Assembly (NCBI GenBank): GCA_917880885.1
Contig: OU862920.1
Location: 38,847,019 to 38,911,018 of the forward strand
Source of the DNA: Limnephilus marmoratus
Taxonomy: Eukaryota > Arthropoda > Insecta > Trichoptera > Limnephilidae
Length of the DNA: 64,000 nucleotides
Reading direction: 5' to 3'
Both the position numbers and the translations under genes were made by a program. The notes under the pieces are model-generated. The model was given only the letters and a program-made list of their open reading frames with translations, had not been told where the DNA came from and searched no databases. This document shows positions 1 to 10,348 of this stretch, one piece after another (within the stretch, counting starts at the first letter, position 1; every line of letters starts with the position of its first letter).

Positions 1-1490
1 ACTTTTGGTAATACCCTTCGGTTTCCTTTTCGCTTTGTCGATTGTACAAAGTATAAAACCATTCCATTGTGGGCTTTCTGATTTCGTCGACAAATTGATG
101 TCGGGACGAACAATGTTTGTTTTTTTTGCATCACCGTCGCATCTCATGTATAAATAGCAAATAGGCATCTAGTCTATATTGACCATAATATTTTCACGGT
201 TGGAATTTAAACCTTCAATAATGACATCGTTTAAATATGCGTTTATCTTCGGCGTCATTCATTATGGTTTATTTTCAAAACACATCGCTTTTTTAAGAGC
301 CCGCGAGGGATTTTTCAATATTTAATTTTTTTTTTGTATTTTTGCAGATTTTTGCCTATTTTCGAAGTCATCTGTGTCGATAATAGCACCTCAAAAAAAA
401 AGTTTATAACTCTGCTTTTTTAGATACATGCATTGTCAATGCCACAAGTGTAAATTAAATATTCAAAAAAATATTTTTTCTTACTTTATAACTGTTTATA
501 AAAGATCAGTTTTCAAAAAATCGTCAATGTACCACTGATTTTTTTCCATCTGTCGTCATATACGAAAATAAAAAAAATATTTAAAAATATTTTGTTATAG
601 GACACATATCAACCTATACCCCCACATTTATATTTTTTTATAAAATGCGCAAATAATGAGGTAAAATAATTTTTAAAAACTACGTAAATCGATGTACTTT
701 GAAATCGATTTTATGTATTAAAAAATAAGTATTTGAAAAAAATAAAAATAATGTGTATTAAAACAATATTTAAACTATACAAACTGATAATTAAATAAAA
801 ATAATTTTGTGATTTATTGTATAATATTCCATTTTTATCTGTACCCAAAACAGATAAAAGCGATTCCATTTCCAACTGCTCTTCATTACGCGAAAGTCAG
901 TCGCCACAAGAGGTTCTTTCGTGACGCTCTGTTCTGTAAAGTAGTATTAAGAATACATGCATGTGTTGGTTTTTGTATAGAATACGTATACTCTGCAGAA
1001 AAGAAATTCGACCACTGAATTTGGACGGGGAAAGTGAATGAATCTTGTCAAAAAGATATATTTTAAAACGATAGTGGCCAGGACACGGACTGCCATATAC
1101 TTGTACCTTCCTACGTTTTGCCTTGTTTGTGTGCAAAAAATAATATCCGTGGACCCAAATATGAACACAGTGATCACTCGGTTTTACGAATCAATTTTTA
1201 ACTGCTTTTATGTTTATTTTTATACGTGGGCTTTCGAAAAATATTTTTAATGTTATCATTGAAATCAATTACTAATTATTAAGTTCTGCTTGATATTTTT
1301 AATGATTTTAATTATATGCGTACCGGCAAAAATTGTTGATTTGGCGATGACTTTGGTAGGCAAAACTCCCATTACTTGTAAACAATAATAAATGAAACTT
1401 TAATTATTTTCAATTAGCTTTTATTATTCGGAAGTTTTATTCCTTTTGACCATTTTTACTTAGTTTATTTAATTATGAATACATTATGGA
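1..1490. other. AT-rich non-coding stretch
   Basis: Nothing gene-like is seen. The short open frames between 800 and 1250 overlap on both strands, lack codon structure and resemble no known protein. Runs of A and T dominate. Confidence 0.6.
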
Positions 1491-1494
1491 GCAG

Positions 1495-1647
1495 ATGAAT
1501 GAAGAAAAGAGTATAAGGAGAAGGAACGAGGTGAATGTGTATGGTAGAAGAAGTCGGGGGGAGAATGGCACGATCAAGTGAACCAGCGCCCTAGGGGTGA
1601 TTTTTCACCAATACGGCATTATACAAATCATCCAATTATTATTATTA
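1495..1647. repeat. LINE C-terminal scrap joined to AAT-hairpin repeat
   Basis: Bases 1495-1582 (plus strand) read roughly as the basic GRRSRG segment seen at the C-terminus of the LINE remnant at 1925-2170. They run straight into a minus-strand copy of the short AAT-hairpin repeat (1585-1647), which reads AGCGCC, a hairpin, then an ATT-rich tail. Both pieces are too short to encode anything. Confidence 0.55.
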
Positions 1648-1877
1648 AATGGTTGAGATTCAGAACTGTACCTAACTGTATAATATTTTTCGATATCTCT
1701 GTATCTGGCAGTAAAACCATGTAAAAATTAAACATGTGTAAAAGCCCATCAGTGCTTTTACAATATAAAAATTTCCGTGTTGTCTTACTTTTTCGAAGAA
1801 GGCATGTATATTATCCGTCATAATATTATTTTATTTTTCAAAAGCGAGTGTCAAGTTACACACGAAATAGGGCTGTC

Positions 1878-2700
1878 CAAATAAATGGTTAATTATTATT
1901 ATTCATAATTTAACTAACTAACCATCACGCCGTTTCTCCGCAGGGGTAGGCAGAGAGGACGGACCGCCAAACAACTCGGTCTTGGCACACACTTCTTGCC
2001 TCGTTCACATTCATACATCGTCTCATATATGCTTTTCTATTATTCTGACTCTTGACATCATCCCACTCAAGTATCTGATTCACTTGGTCGTGCCATGTCT
2101 TTCTTGGGCGTCCCCGACTTATTCTACCATTTGCGTTATATATTATCCTTACACTCCTTCCCTCGTTCATTTGCTCTACATGCCCAAACCATCAGAGCAT
2201 TCCTTTCTCAATCTTACTCATTAGGCTTATATCAGCTTTGCATTCTATGCGGATCTCTACGTTTCTCACACGATCGTACATGGTTTTACCACACATACGC
2301 CTAAGGGATCTCATTTTACAGCATTCAGTCTACTTTCATCATTTCTCTGCCAGTTCCATAACTCACTGCCATATATCCATTAATAGAGTTACCTGCATTC
2401 ACCCCTCTTTCAATATCTCTATCAGCCTTCCCATCTCTCGTAAACATATTTCCCAAATACACAAACTCATCCACCTTCTCCAAGTATTCATCATTCACAA
2501 CTATGTTGCACATTGTTTTCGTATTCTCTCATTCAAGCATATGACTTTAGACTTACTTACATTCATCATTCACTCCAGAGCCCTTGAGGTGATTTTTCAC
2601 AAAAACGGCGCTATACAAATTATCCAATTATTATTATTATTATTATTCATACATACTTCGTTCATCCTAGATACGAGAGACTGTAGATCTTTTATACTTT
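1878..2700 (-). pseudogene. Decayed non-LTR retrotransposon, C-terminal reverse transcriptase region
   Basis: Two separate minus-strand frames remain. Bases 2325-2513 encode a segment containing EFVYLGNMFTRDG and DIERGVNAGN, which matches the post-catalytic thumb region of LINE reverse transcriptases. Bases 1925-2170 encode the basic motif RGRPRKTWHDQV followed by RRCMNVNEA and WRSVLSAYP, and end near a TGA. The palm motifs (YADD) and the endonuclease are absent. On the minus strand the remnant ends in an AATAAT-type tail near 1890, as expected at a LINE 3' end. An AAT-hairpin repeat is embedded at 2579-2648. Frame breaks make it non-functional. A second remnant of the same family lies at 62810-63370. 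Confidence 0.7.
2579..2648 (-). repeat. AAT-hairpin short repeat
   Basis: Minus-strand copy. It reads (AAT)n, then TTGGATAATTTGTATAGCGC, then a conserved stem-loop with AGCGCC and GGCTCT-like ends. It is one of at least seven copies in the window (see 19043-19114). Confidence 0.7.
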
Positions 2701-2868
2701 GAATCTCTCGACCCATCGCCTTACTCCACCGTAGAAGGGATGAATCGTTATTGGATACACTGAAACCCAGATTCCTACCCATCCCTAATATCTATTTCGT
2801 TTCCGGAACTTCATCTCCTTCTTTTCCTTAAAATAACCTCAACACAGCATTCCTTAAGATGACATAGT
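2697..2868 (+). repeat. Partial copy of the SINE-like repeat
   Basis: The text CTCTCGACCCATCGCCTT followed by GATTCCTACCCATCCC, and later TCCTTAAAATAACCTC and AAGATGACATAG, aligns with the reverse complement of 3078-3563 and with 53286-53596. The copy is diverged and lacks its 3' hairpin. Confidence 0.55.
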
Positions 2869-3077
2869 GATGATGATAGTGTGATTTGATCTAAAAAACC
2901 AAAATACCATTTTATCAAGTACAGTATCAAAACAAGATGACAGGATAGACAGACTTGAATACATGCAACAAATATGTAATATTGAAATAAGAGGCGTTCC
3001 GGAATCCATCTCCAATAACTATATGGAAGTCATCAATAAAATATCTAAATTTCACAATGTTTCATTATAAGTACCTA

Positions 3078-3563
3078 TTTTTTTTACATTAACTCCACAC
3101 AGGAGTCCCTGAGGAAAATAATTTTCCTCAGGGTATAAGTCATCTTAGGGGATTCCTATGTAGAGGGTGTTTTTGAGGAAGGGAAGGATAGTAAGTTTTG
3201 GGAAGGAAAAAGCTATGAGGGGTGGGTAGGAATCTAAGGGGTTAGTGTGTCCAGGAGTGACGGACGTATAATCCATCCCTCCAACTGCGGTGCAAGGAAA
3301 TGGGTTGACAGAGTCTGGCTAGAAATATCAAAAGTCCTCCCTCACCCAGTCTCTCGCGATCCGACCCGCCACGCAGCAGGTGAGCAGGCGCATCCGCCGC
3401 CAAGACCTGTAAAAACCTCACCACATGAACCCTGGCACCCTTGCTCACTCAAGTCACCAAACTTAGCGAACCATTTGGGGAGACCTATGGCAGAGGTGTT
3501 GGTTATCCAATAAATGGTTCCCGAGGCGGTGGTACCCATATCCGCCTCCAAATTGAATAGTTA
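3078..3563 (-). repeat. SINE-like non-autonomous retroelement with 3' hairpin and A tail
   Basis: Read on the minus strand, the element starts near 3563 with a segment containing GGCGGATATGGGTACC, passes through a pyrimidine-rich body, and ends in a hairpin (CCCTGAGG pairing with CCTCAGGG, about 3104-3132) followed by TCCTGTGTGGAGTTAATG and an A tail (3085-3078). The same 3' tail terminates the coding LINE at 55517-56718, so this looks like a SINE, or an internally deleted LINE, mobilised by that LINE. It has no coding capacity; the short frames across it are not credible proteins. The 5' end is set only by comparison with the copy at 53286 and may be off by tens of bases. Confidence 0.6.
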
Positions 3564-4859
3564 CTGTAAAAAAGGTTTTGGCTTTGATTTTAATAAATGT
3601 AGTTTCCAAGATTGTTTTTTTATTCAAATTTTGTGGCAGCCCTAGAACGTTAGTCCAGCAACAGTCCAGCAAAATACAAAAAATGACGACATCGTGTGTG
3701 GCGGTTTCCAGTGTTGTAATCTAATAAAAAATATCCCATATTTATTGGTATTTATATTTTTTGTCGTGAATATTATATTTTTGAACACATTATATATTAC
3801 ATAAATTGAAGCAATAAACGTCTAATATGAATGTCGCGATGAGGAGAAACTGATTTATTTTAGATGTTTGTTAAGTTTTAATCAATGTGCGGAGTTAAAT
3901 TTACAAACACAGAGATTTCTAGTATTAACATCGCAAAAATCACACATTTATCTTAAAAGCTGAACAACATAAATGCGGCGTTGAATTAATTCGTCGATTC
4001 TAAAAATTTTCACATATTTTGATTTTTTTTTTAACAAAATAGGGAATTTTGGGGAAAAATTCCCCAACATATAGGGAACATGGACATTCGACTGAATTAG
4101 CAATCCGCCAAAACTGTCAACGATATTTTTAATATACCATTTTTTATTTGTTCGGGAGTGTTCGTTTGAACTTCGGATTTCCGAGCGGATGAAAGGATAC
4201 AAATCAGTTTAAAGCAACGATTTTTGGCGGAATTGTCTTCAAAATGTGCCGAGAGCGACGCAAGCGACAAAAACTATAACTATTTTATCCAATCTGGAAA
4301 AAATCGCTAGGCCTGCTATGCTCTTAATGGTAGAAGGCTTTAATTCATCATCAATCGCAAATTCACTTTATGGCGTCATTTTAAATTAATAAAAATAAAT
4401 AATGTTGCATGGGCCACTATTTAATCAAAAACATGTTTCAAAACCAATGATTGCTTAGTCAGGATAAACGTAGGTGTAATGAATATTAACAAATATGTAT
4501 AAGAATACACAAAATAAATTTATTTAAATAATGGTTTATACAAAGTTGTTTATTTACATAATTTAAATGAATGAAGAGAGATAAATTTATATATTTTTTA
4601 ATTTATTTATTTATTTACATTTAAATCATAAATTGATTTAATTACCGTGAATGATCAGAAAAAGGCATTAATTTAAAGTTATATAATACTATGTGCCTAC
4701 CTACCTAGGTGCGGATGTGCCATTTTTTTTAATTTTTTTTTTTATTTAGTATTTTATTTAATTGTGACACAAAAATATTGTACGGCCACCTTATTGTTGT
4801 AGGCTAAAATAGTATGTTACTAAGTATAAAATTATAATACTATTTTAAAATATGTATAA
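3564..4859. other. Unassigned AT-rich stretch
   Basis: No gene was recognised. A minus-strand 84-residue open frame (3948-4202) lacks recognisable motifs and sits in ordinary AT-rich DNA. Bases 4540-4860 are low-complexity A/T. Confidence 0.5.
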
Positions 4860-5119
4860 AACTTATTTCCACTTAATTTATTTATGACCTTAACCGGTTT
4901 CAGCCTGTTAAGGCCATCTTTAGACTGGTACAATTGTTTCTTAGTCTATGGTTTATACACATAAACACATGTGGGAGGAGGAGAGGGGTGGTCTACAATG
5001 ATTTTATTACAATTTATATTTCCTATATTTCACGGTAAATTGTCTTTAACTATTATTAACGTATTTTGTGGGAAAAAACATTTAATTCATTAAAATACTT
5101 GTAGAACACTCCTCTCCAG

Positions 5120-6573
5120 CAGGGCCGGATCTACGAAATCTAGCGCCCTATGCAGTAGGTACCGATGGCGCCCCCCCCCCTACATTTTTATTTTGATTAA
5201 AAATTCGTTCACCCCAATATTTTTTTTTTAAATTAATTTTTTTTTTACACTAATTTATCAAATAAAATCAAGACATTTAAAGGGTGTAACCCTATCTAAA
5301 GTTTTCGAATAAATAAGCCACGATCTATGTAATTCTTCTCCATTAGGCAGTTTCTTGTAAGAATACTTAGTATTAAATTTACGCTTGTTCGTAATAGGAA
5401 AATCAAAACCTTTCAATTGTACAGGACCTTCCTGAACTAATAAACTAATGGAATTTTGAGATAACTTTGGCCAGCATCCGGGATCTTTCAATTCAAGCTC
5501 TGAAAACAGAATTAAATTTAAACTGCAATCAGTAACGTTATTTTTATCTTCTAATAATTCGACCGGAGGAATTTGTGCGATAGATATCTGTTTAGATGTT
5601 CTCGGGACCATTGTAACGTCATTGCGCGGGACATCATTTTTTATCGGTGCTGGAGAAATTGGAATAAAAAAATTCCCAATGGAAACGAGTTTTTTATGTC
5701 ATTATGCTCTTTAATTCTACGTTTTAGATTCTGTGAGCCTGAAAGTTTTTTTTAATTATTTTTCTATTCATTGTAATCCACAATCCACAACCTCTAACAA
5801 CCAATAGATTTAGTTATAAATTAAAAAATCTAATAATATAACCTCAAATTTGTACTTTGCATTTCCATTTCCCCTGTGTTCTGTGTTGAACAAACACCAT
5901 ACAAAACACTAAACACTGACGTATCTATGGTATCAACGGCTTACGAAAGACGCTTACACTGATTATTACTGACTGTAAAATAACAAATCTAATAGAAATG
6001 AATTATAGGTACATTTTACAAACTTCAACTGTCAAATCAATGATGAAACTGTTAACTGTTGCAAACCGTGCGATGTTTATGCTAATGGAATTTACTGAAG
6101 ATTTCATTAGAAAATGGTCTTTAACTACCTTCTCCTAGAGACTTAAATCGTACAAAAGCATTTTGAAAGGCGCAGTCGGTTTGTTTGTTCTCTTGAATAA
6201 AAGTACGGCGCTGTGATTGGTTAATGAATTTGGATCGCACCCATTCGTCGTAAAAGACGGTAAAAGATATATGGAAAAATAGATCTTACGTTTAAACTAA
6301 ATATATGGAATTTGTAAAAAAATTCTGTAACTGACTATAAATTCGTAAACCGTTGAATACAAACCAGATGCGTGCGCAGTCTGTATCTTTGGAAAGTGTT
6401 GCTAGAGCGTAATAAGTAATAATTATTAAACTAATTAATAATAGGTAATTTTTAAACGATTCAGGGAATATTATAACAAATTTTTAATACAATATTTATT
6501 TTCTCACGGCGCCCCTTCGGAGTTGGCGCCAGGTTTTTTGCACGTTTTTGAACGTATGGCAGATCCGGCGCTG
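5120..6573 (-). mobile_element. Non-autonomous hAT element, copy A (TTF-type), TSD CTCTCCAG
   Basis: The termini are CAGGGCCGGATC on the left and, reverse-complemented, CAGCGCCGGATC on the right, flanked by perfect 8-bp duplications CTCTCCAG at 5112-5119 and 6574-6581. The CAG-type ends and 8-bp duplication are diagnostic of hAT. The 1454-bp body keeps only the first part of a transposase (5258-5611, minus), so the element is internally deleted. A second copy with the same ends lies inverted at 27572-28695 and is about 330 bp shorter, having lost the coding remnant. Confidence 0.9.
5258..5611 (-). pseudogene. Truncated hAT transposase, N-terminal TTF zinc-finger segment
   Basis: A 117-residue frame. 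Its second half (DPGCWPKLSQ, GPVQLKGFDFP, KFNTKYSYKKLPNGEE, HRSWLIYSKT, CLDFI) matches the start of the TTF-type zinc finger that opens many hAT/ZMYM-like transposases. In that family a DPG..WP segment is followed by a basic FP..N..RKF block and a W-x-x-Y-S segment before the zinc ligands. The frame stops just as the first cysteine-bearing segment begins, and no DUF4371, catalytic or dimerisation domain follows, so the product cannot be an active transposase. Whether the fragment is expressed as a DNA-binding remnant is unknown. Confidence 0.65.
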
Positions 6574-6925
6574 CTCTCCAGCTCCCATATTGTGTGTATA
6601 AACCGTAGATTAAAAAACAATTGTAACAGTCTGGAGAAGGCTTTAACAGGCTGAAACCGATCACAAATAAATTATGTATTAAATAAATAAAGATTTATAT
6701 TTGATTTAATATATTGCTATAATGAAATTCCACCGCGAATTGTTAGTATCAAAAATGGAAATATTACAGAATTGCGATATTTACAATATAAATTTTGCAT
6801 TTGGATTTATTTGCACATTTATTTATTTATTACGTGCCTTTTGTATTTATTTCCTTACTTCAAGCAGGGATGTATTTATTTAGGTACATTCAAATATGCC
6901 TAACTAAATTTAATATCATTGGTAA

Positions 6926-6939
6926 CTTTATTTGATGTC
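6926..6939. repeat. Target-site duplication, 3' side of the LINE
   Basis: CTTTATTTGATGTC is identical to 12172-12185. It directly abuts the poly-T (poly-A on the minus strand) at 6940-6952. Confidence 0.93.
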
Positions 6940-6952
6940 TTTTTTTTTTTTT

Positions 6953-7606
6953 CATTTACTAGATTCTTATGTATCTTGAAGAGATGAATCATTTAAATTT
7001 ACTGAATTTAAAGTTAATGTTCTTTATCAAATAGAACGGCGTCATATGCGCCTTGCAATTTTTACCTCATGTGGGTATTTGAAAATAGTACCTGGCTATT
7101 ATAGACTTAGAGGTCATGTGTTTTGTCGGTAGGGAAAAATTGTTAAGTAAAAACCCTACGAAAATTGCATGTTTCGCTAGGCCAAACAAAGCAACCGGCA
7201 TCAAACAAGGGAAAATATATACATACGTGTGTGTTTGTGTTATGTTGGGAGTGGGAAGGAGTCGGTCATGTCCTTTTATTTGGAGCTCCTCCGCATTTGC
7301 CTTTGGGAATAAGGAAACCATGAAAAACCTTATCCGGGAGGAGTCGGCCGACAGTCAACATGAAACTGTGCGGCCTTCAGTGATTTCAGTGAATGAAATC
7401 CTGCATTGTGTGGTGTGGGGTGTGGGTGTCTGTTTTTATGTGATAGATACTTTATGGGAATTTTTAGGATAAACTTACATATAAATAGATAAAATAAATA
7501 TTATTATATAAATATATACATAGATATATAGACATAAGTTGTGGGGGGGGGGTCTGGTAATGTGGGGGGGGGGGGGGTCTGGTAATTGGGAATACCTACC
7601 GATCGC
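6953..7606 (-). other. 3' UTR of the Jockey-type LINE
   Basis: Non-coding 3' region between the ORF2 stop and the A tail. It contains a near-duplicate pair on the plus strand, G-tract followed by TCTGGTAAT, at about 7541-7585, with G runs of 9 and 14. No hairpin is obvious just before the A tail. The open frames here (such as 7116-7472 plus) are not credible genes. Confidence 0.7.
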
Positions 7607-10348
7607 TCAGTCATCCGCGTCTGATTCAGGGTTGTGCCAAATGTGATTAAGGTCCATCAGGATATGTTTAGGTAGTCTGTGTTTGTACCTGAAAGGAAGA
7701 TCGCTAGGTGCATTGTATTGACCGATTTCTTTGATGAGTTTATTTTTACTATGTTGAAGTGACTTGTAAAATCGGTCGGTCAGTCTGTGAGTGTATTCAA
7801 ATAAGGTAGGTATTTCTTCTCTTGCATGTAGTTTTTTCAAGTTTGTTCTGAGTCTTGTGTTGTAAGTGATTTTAATGCAGAGATTTTGTAAAGTCTGTAG
7901 TTTGGTATGGTCAGAGTAGGAGATGCTGCCCCACACGGGTATAGCATAAGTCAGTACCGGTCGAATGAGCGAGTAGTAGATCAGGAGTTTGGTTCTGGGA
8001 AGAAGCGGACTTCTTCTGTTGAAGATTGGCTTCATCGCGCCGACTGCCTTTCTGGCTTTCACGTGCATCTTGGTTACGTGAGATTTCCAGTTGAGGCGTG
8101 AGTCCATTGTTAGGCCCAGGTAGACGACTTCATCTTTCCATTCTAGGACGTGTCCTCCCATTTCGATGTTGACGTCTGGTGTTCTAACTTTATTTTTCCT
8201 CGAGTACATGATGACTTCGGTCTTCGCCTCATTTAGTTTGAGTCGCCATTTTTTGTAGAACTCTACTAGAGCGTCGAGCGCTCTCTGTAGGTATATGGCT
8301 GCCATGTCTGCTTGTGATGAGGAAACGTAGAGTTTGACGTCGTCTGCATAAATTGATAGATTGCATCTCTCGTCATGGGGGATATCGTGCGTGAAGATGT
8401 TGAAGAGGTGAGGTCCCAGTAGACTTCCTTGAGGCACGCCTTTTGGAATCTCACGTATTGTCGACAGCGCGTTCCTGATGAAGACTTGGAAGGATCTGTT
8501 CTTGAGGTATTCTTGTATCACTCTCGTCAGGTATATGGGCGTATTTAATCTGTGAAGTTTGTGCAGAAGCCCTTTGATCCAAACGGTGTCAAATGCCTTT
8601 TCCAAGTCTAGCAGTGCGGCGGCGGTGTAGCGATTTTCATTGAATCTCTTCGCGATGAATTCCGCTACTCTGGAGAGCTGATGGGTGGTGGAATGCCTTT
8701 TCCTGAATCCGAACTGTTCGTCTGGCAGTGTGTCTTCGTGATGAGGTAAAAGTCTGTTGAGGATGACCTGTTCAAATACCTTGCTCAGCGTGGATAGTAG
8801 GCTGATCGGCCGGTAGTTTGTCGGCTGCTTCTTATCCTTGTTTGGCTTGGAAAAGGGCAGCACGGTCGCCGTTTTCCAGATCTCTGGGAAATGTCCGATG
8901 GTGAGGCAGGCATTGAACAGCTTGGTGATGAAGATGATGGCTTTCTGAGGTAGGTGCTTCAGTAGGATATTATGTATTTGATCGCTTCCCGGCGCCTTGT
9001 TTGTCTTCAATCGCCTGATAATGACGGCTACTTCGCTCGGCGTGCTGAAGTGGATATCGGCTGCGCTTGTCTGCTCGGCTTGCTCGAGATTTTGTAGAGA
9101 TTCTTCTACTAGTTGATCCGTCTCCGGATCAGATAGGCCATCCGTGGCTACGTAGGCTCTCTCAAATCCGTCGGCGAGCGCGTTTGCTTTTTCTTCGAGC
9201 GAAAGTGCCAGCCCTGATCCGTCTAGCTTCTCTAGCGGGGGAATCGTGTGATCCTCGTGTCTCAGCGCTTTTGCCATTTTCCATAGGCTGTTGTCCTTTG
9301 GCGTGAGTGACGTGACTTTCTTCGTCCAAAGTTCGCGTCTGAGGTCGGTGATCTCTTGCTTGATTTCCCGCTGTAGCGTGTTGTAAGCCGTTTTGAAGTA
9401 GCCGTCGCGCGTTTGATGGTGAAGGCGGCGAAGACGGTTTTTCTCCTTGATGAGTGACAAGACGTACTCGGGAAGCTTGATCGTGTAGGTCTGTTCGTCT
9501 TTGAGGGGGATGAAGATGTCTTGTGCAAGTTGGATGATTTCGGTCAGAGTGCTTGCGGCTTCGTCGATCTCTTCCTTTGAGCGCAGGGTTGCCGACGTGA
9601 GATGTATTCGTTCGTTAATCTCTTTCTTGAATCCTTCCCAGTCGGCGTCTTTGAAGTTTCGCCGCTTTCTGGGGCTCCTTGAAGTCGTTCCTCCTATACT
9701 GAAGCTCACGGGCAGGTGGTCCGACGACAGTTCGTCTAGCGTGCGCAATGGCGAGATGGTCTTGGCGTTCTTCTCAAGTACGATATCTAGAGTACTTGGG
9801 TATATTGCGCGTGCTGAGTGGAAAGTCGGTTTGTCCGGCGCCATTATCGTGTAGTTGTGAGTCTGCATATGTGAAAAGAGCGTTTTTCCATTCGCGTTGC
9901 CTCTGTAGTTGTTCCAATAATTGTGCTTGGCGTTCAGATCTCCTCCTAAGATAACAATAGGGCTCAGATTAAGTAATTTATCGAGATCTTCTCTTACCAA
10001 TAGATTGGGATGGTGGCAGTAGGCGGCGATGATGGTATGCGCTCTATCCTCTATGGTGACTTCGATAATCGTGGCTTCAGTATGCTTCAACTTCGGAGTG
10101 GGGATTCTTGTAGATGTGATGGTTTGACGAACGAATATGGCGGTGCCTCCGCCTGCGCCCTCCGGTCGGTCGTCTCGGTGTACTTCGAAGCCGGGCACTC
10201 TCAGGGGAATGTCGGGTTTGAGATAGGTTTCTGTAATGAGAAAAATGTCAATGTTAGTATTGTTGGCCAGAGCGAGCAGTTCGTCTATTTTGTATCGGAT
10301 GCTGTGGGCATTCCACAGGAGCACGTTCACCATCTGGGGATCAGACAT
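7607..10348 (-). CDS. LINE ORF2: endonuclease / reverse transcriptase
   Basis: The 913-residue polyprotein nicks target DNA and copies the element RNA onto it (target-primed reverse transcription). Residues 1-230 form an apurinic-type endonuclease: NVLLWNAHSIRYK at the start, a LITETYL segment with the catalytic glutamate, GGDLNAKH, and the SSDHLPVSF end motif. The central part is the reverse transcriptase: NYRPISLLSTLSKVFEQVI, DEQFGFRKRHST, ALLDLEKAFDTVW, GVPQGSLLGPHLF and the catalytic YADD (SIYADDVKLY). A thumb with VVYLGLTMDSRLNWKSHV follows. No RNase H domain is present, as in the Jockey clade. The ATG overlaps the ORF1 stop by 8 bases, suggesting translation by re-initiation. All key residues are intact and there are no stops or frameshifts. 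Confidence 0.95.
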   Translation of the reverse strand: MSDPQMVNVLLWNAHSIRYKIDELLALANNTNIDIFLITETYLKPDIPLRVPGFEVHRDDRPEGAGGGTAIFVRQTITSTRIPTPKLKHTEATIIEVTIEDRAHTIIAAYCHHPNLLVREDLDKLLNLSPIVILGGDLNAKHNYWNNYRGNANGKTLFSHMQTHNYTIMAPDKPTFHSARAIYPSTLDIVLEKNAKTISPLRTLDELSSDHLPVSFSIGGTTSRSPRKRRNFKDADWEGFKKEINERIHLTSATLRSKEEIDEAASTLTEIIQLAQDIFIPLKDEQTYTIKLPEYVLSLIKEKNRLRRLHHQTRDGYFKTAYNTLQREIKQEITDLRRELWTKKVTSLTPKDNSLWKMAKALRHEDHTIPPLEKLDGSGLALSLEEKANALADGFERAYVATDGLSDPETDQLVEESLQNLEQAEQTSAADIHFSTPSEVAVIIRRLKTNKAPGSDQIHNILLKHLPQKAIIFITKLFNACLTIGHFPEIWKTATVLPFSKPNKDKKQPTNYRPISLLSTLSKVFEQVILNRLLPHHEDTLPDEQFGFRKRHSTTHQLSRVAEFIAKRFNENRYTAAALLDLEKAFDTVWIKGLLHKLHRLNTPIYLTRVIQEYLKNRSFQVFIRNALSTIREIPKGVPQGSLLGPHLFNIFTHDIPHDERCNLSIYADDVKLYVSSSQADMAAIYLQRALDALVEFYKKWRLKLNEAKTEVIMYSRKNKVRTPDVNIEMGGHVLEWKDEVVYLGLTMDSRLNWKSHVTKMHVKARKAVGAMKPIFNRRSPLLPRTKLLIYYSLIRPVLTYAIPVWGSISYSDHTKLQTLQNLCIKITYNTRLRTNLKKLHAREEIPTLFEYTHRLTDRFYKSLQHSKNKLIKEIGQYNAPSDLPFRYKHRLPKHILMDLNHIWHNPESDADD

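Larger units (their letters stand above)
4860..6690. repeat. Foldback repeat split by a hAT insertion
   Basis: The left arm (about 4865-5000) and right arm (about 6582-6690) are inverted copies of one another. Both contain GGTTTCAGCCTGTTAA, ACAATTGTTT and GGTTTATACAC on the plus or reverse strand respectively. The hAT element 5120-6573 is inserted between them with its own 8-bp duplication, so the foldback is older. Each arm carries the CTRRAGA-hairpin-GAAACC motif discussed in the findings (4923-4898 minus; 6631-6656 plus). Confidence 0.65.

Noticed and set aside
2238..2702. 154-residue plus-strand open frame
   Set aside because: It lies antisense to the decayed LINE at 1878-2700, whose minus-strand protein motifs are recognisable. 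The plus frame has none.
9501..9854. 117-residue plus-strand frame and other plus frames across 7.6-12.1 kb
   Set aside because: They are shadows of the two LINE ORFs on the minus strand.
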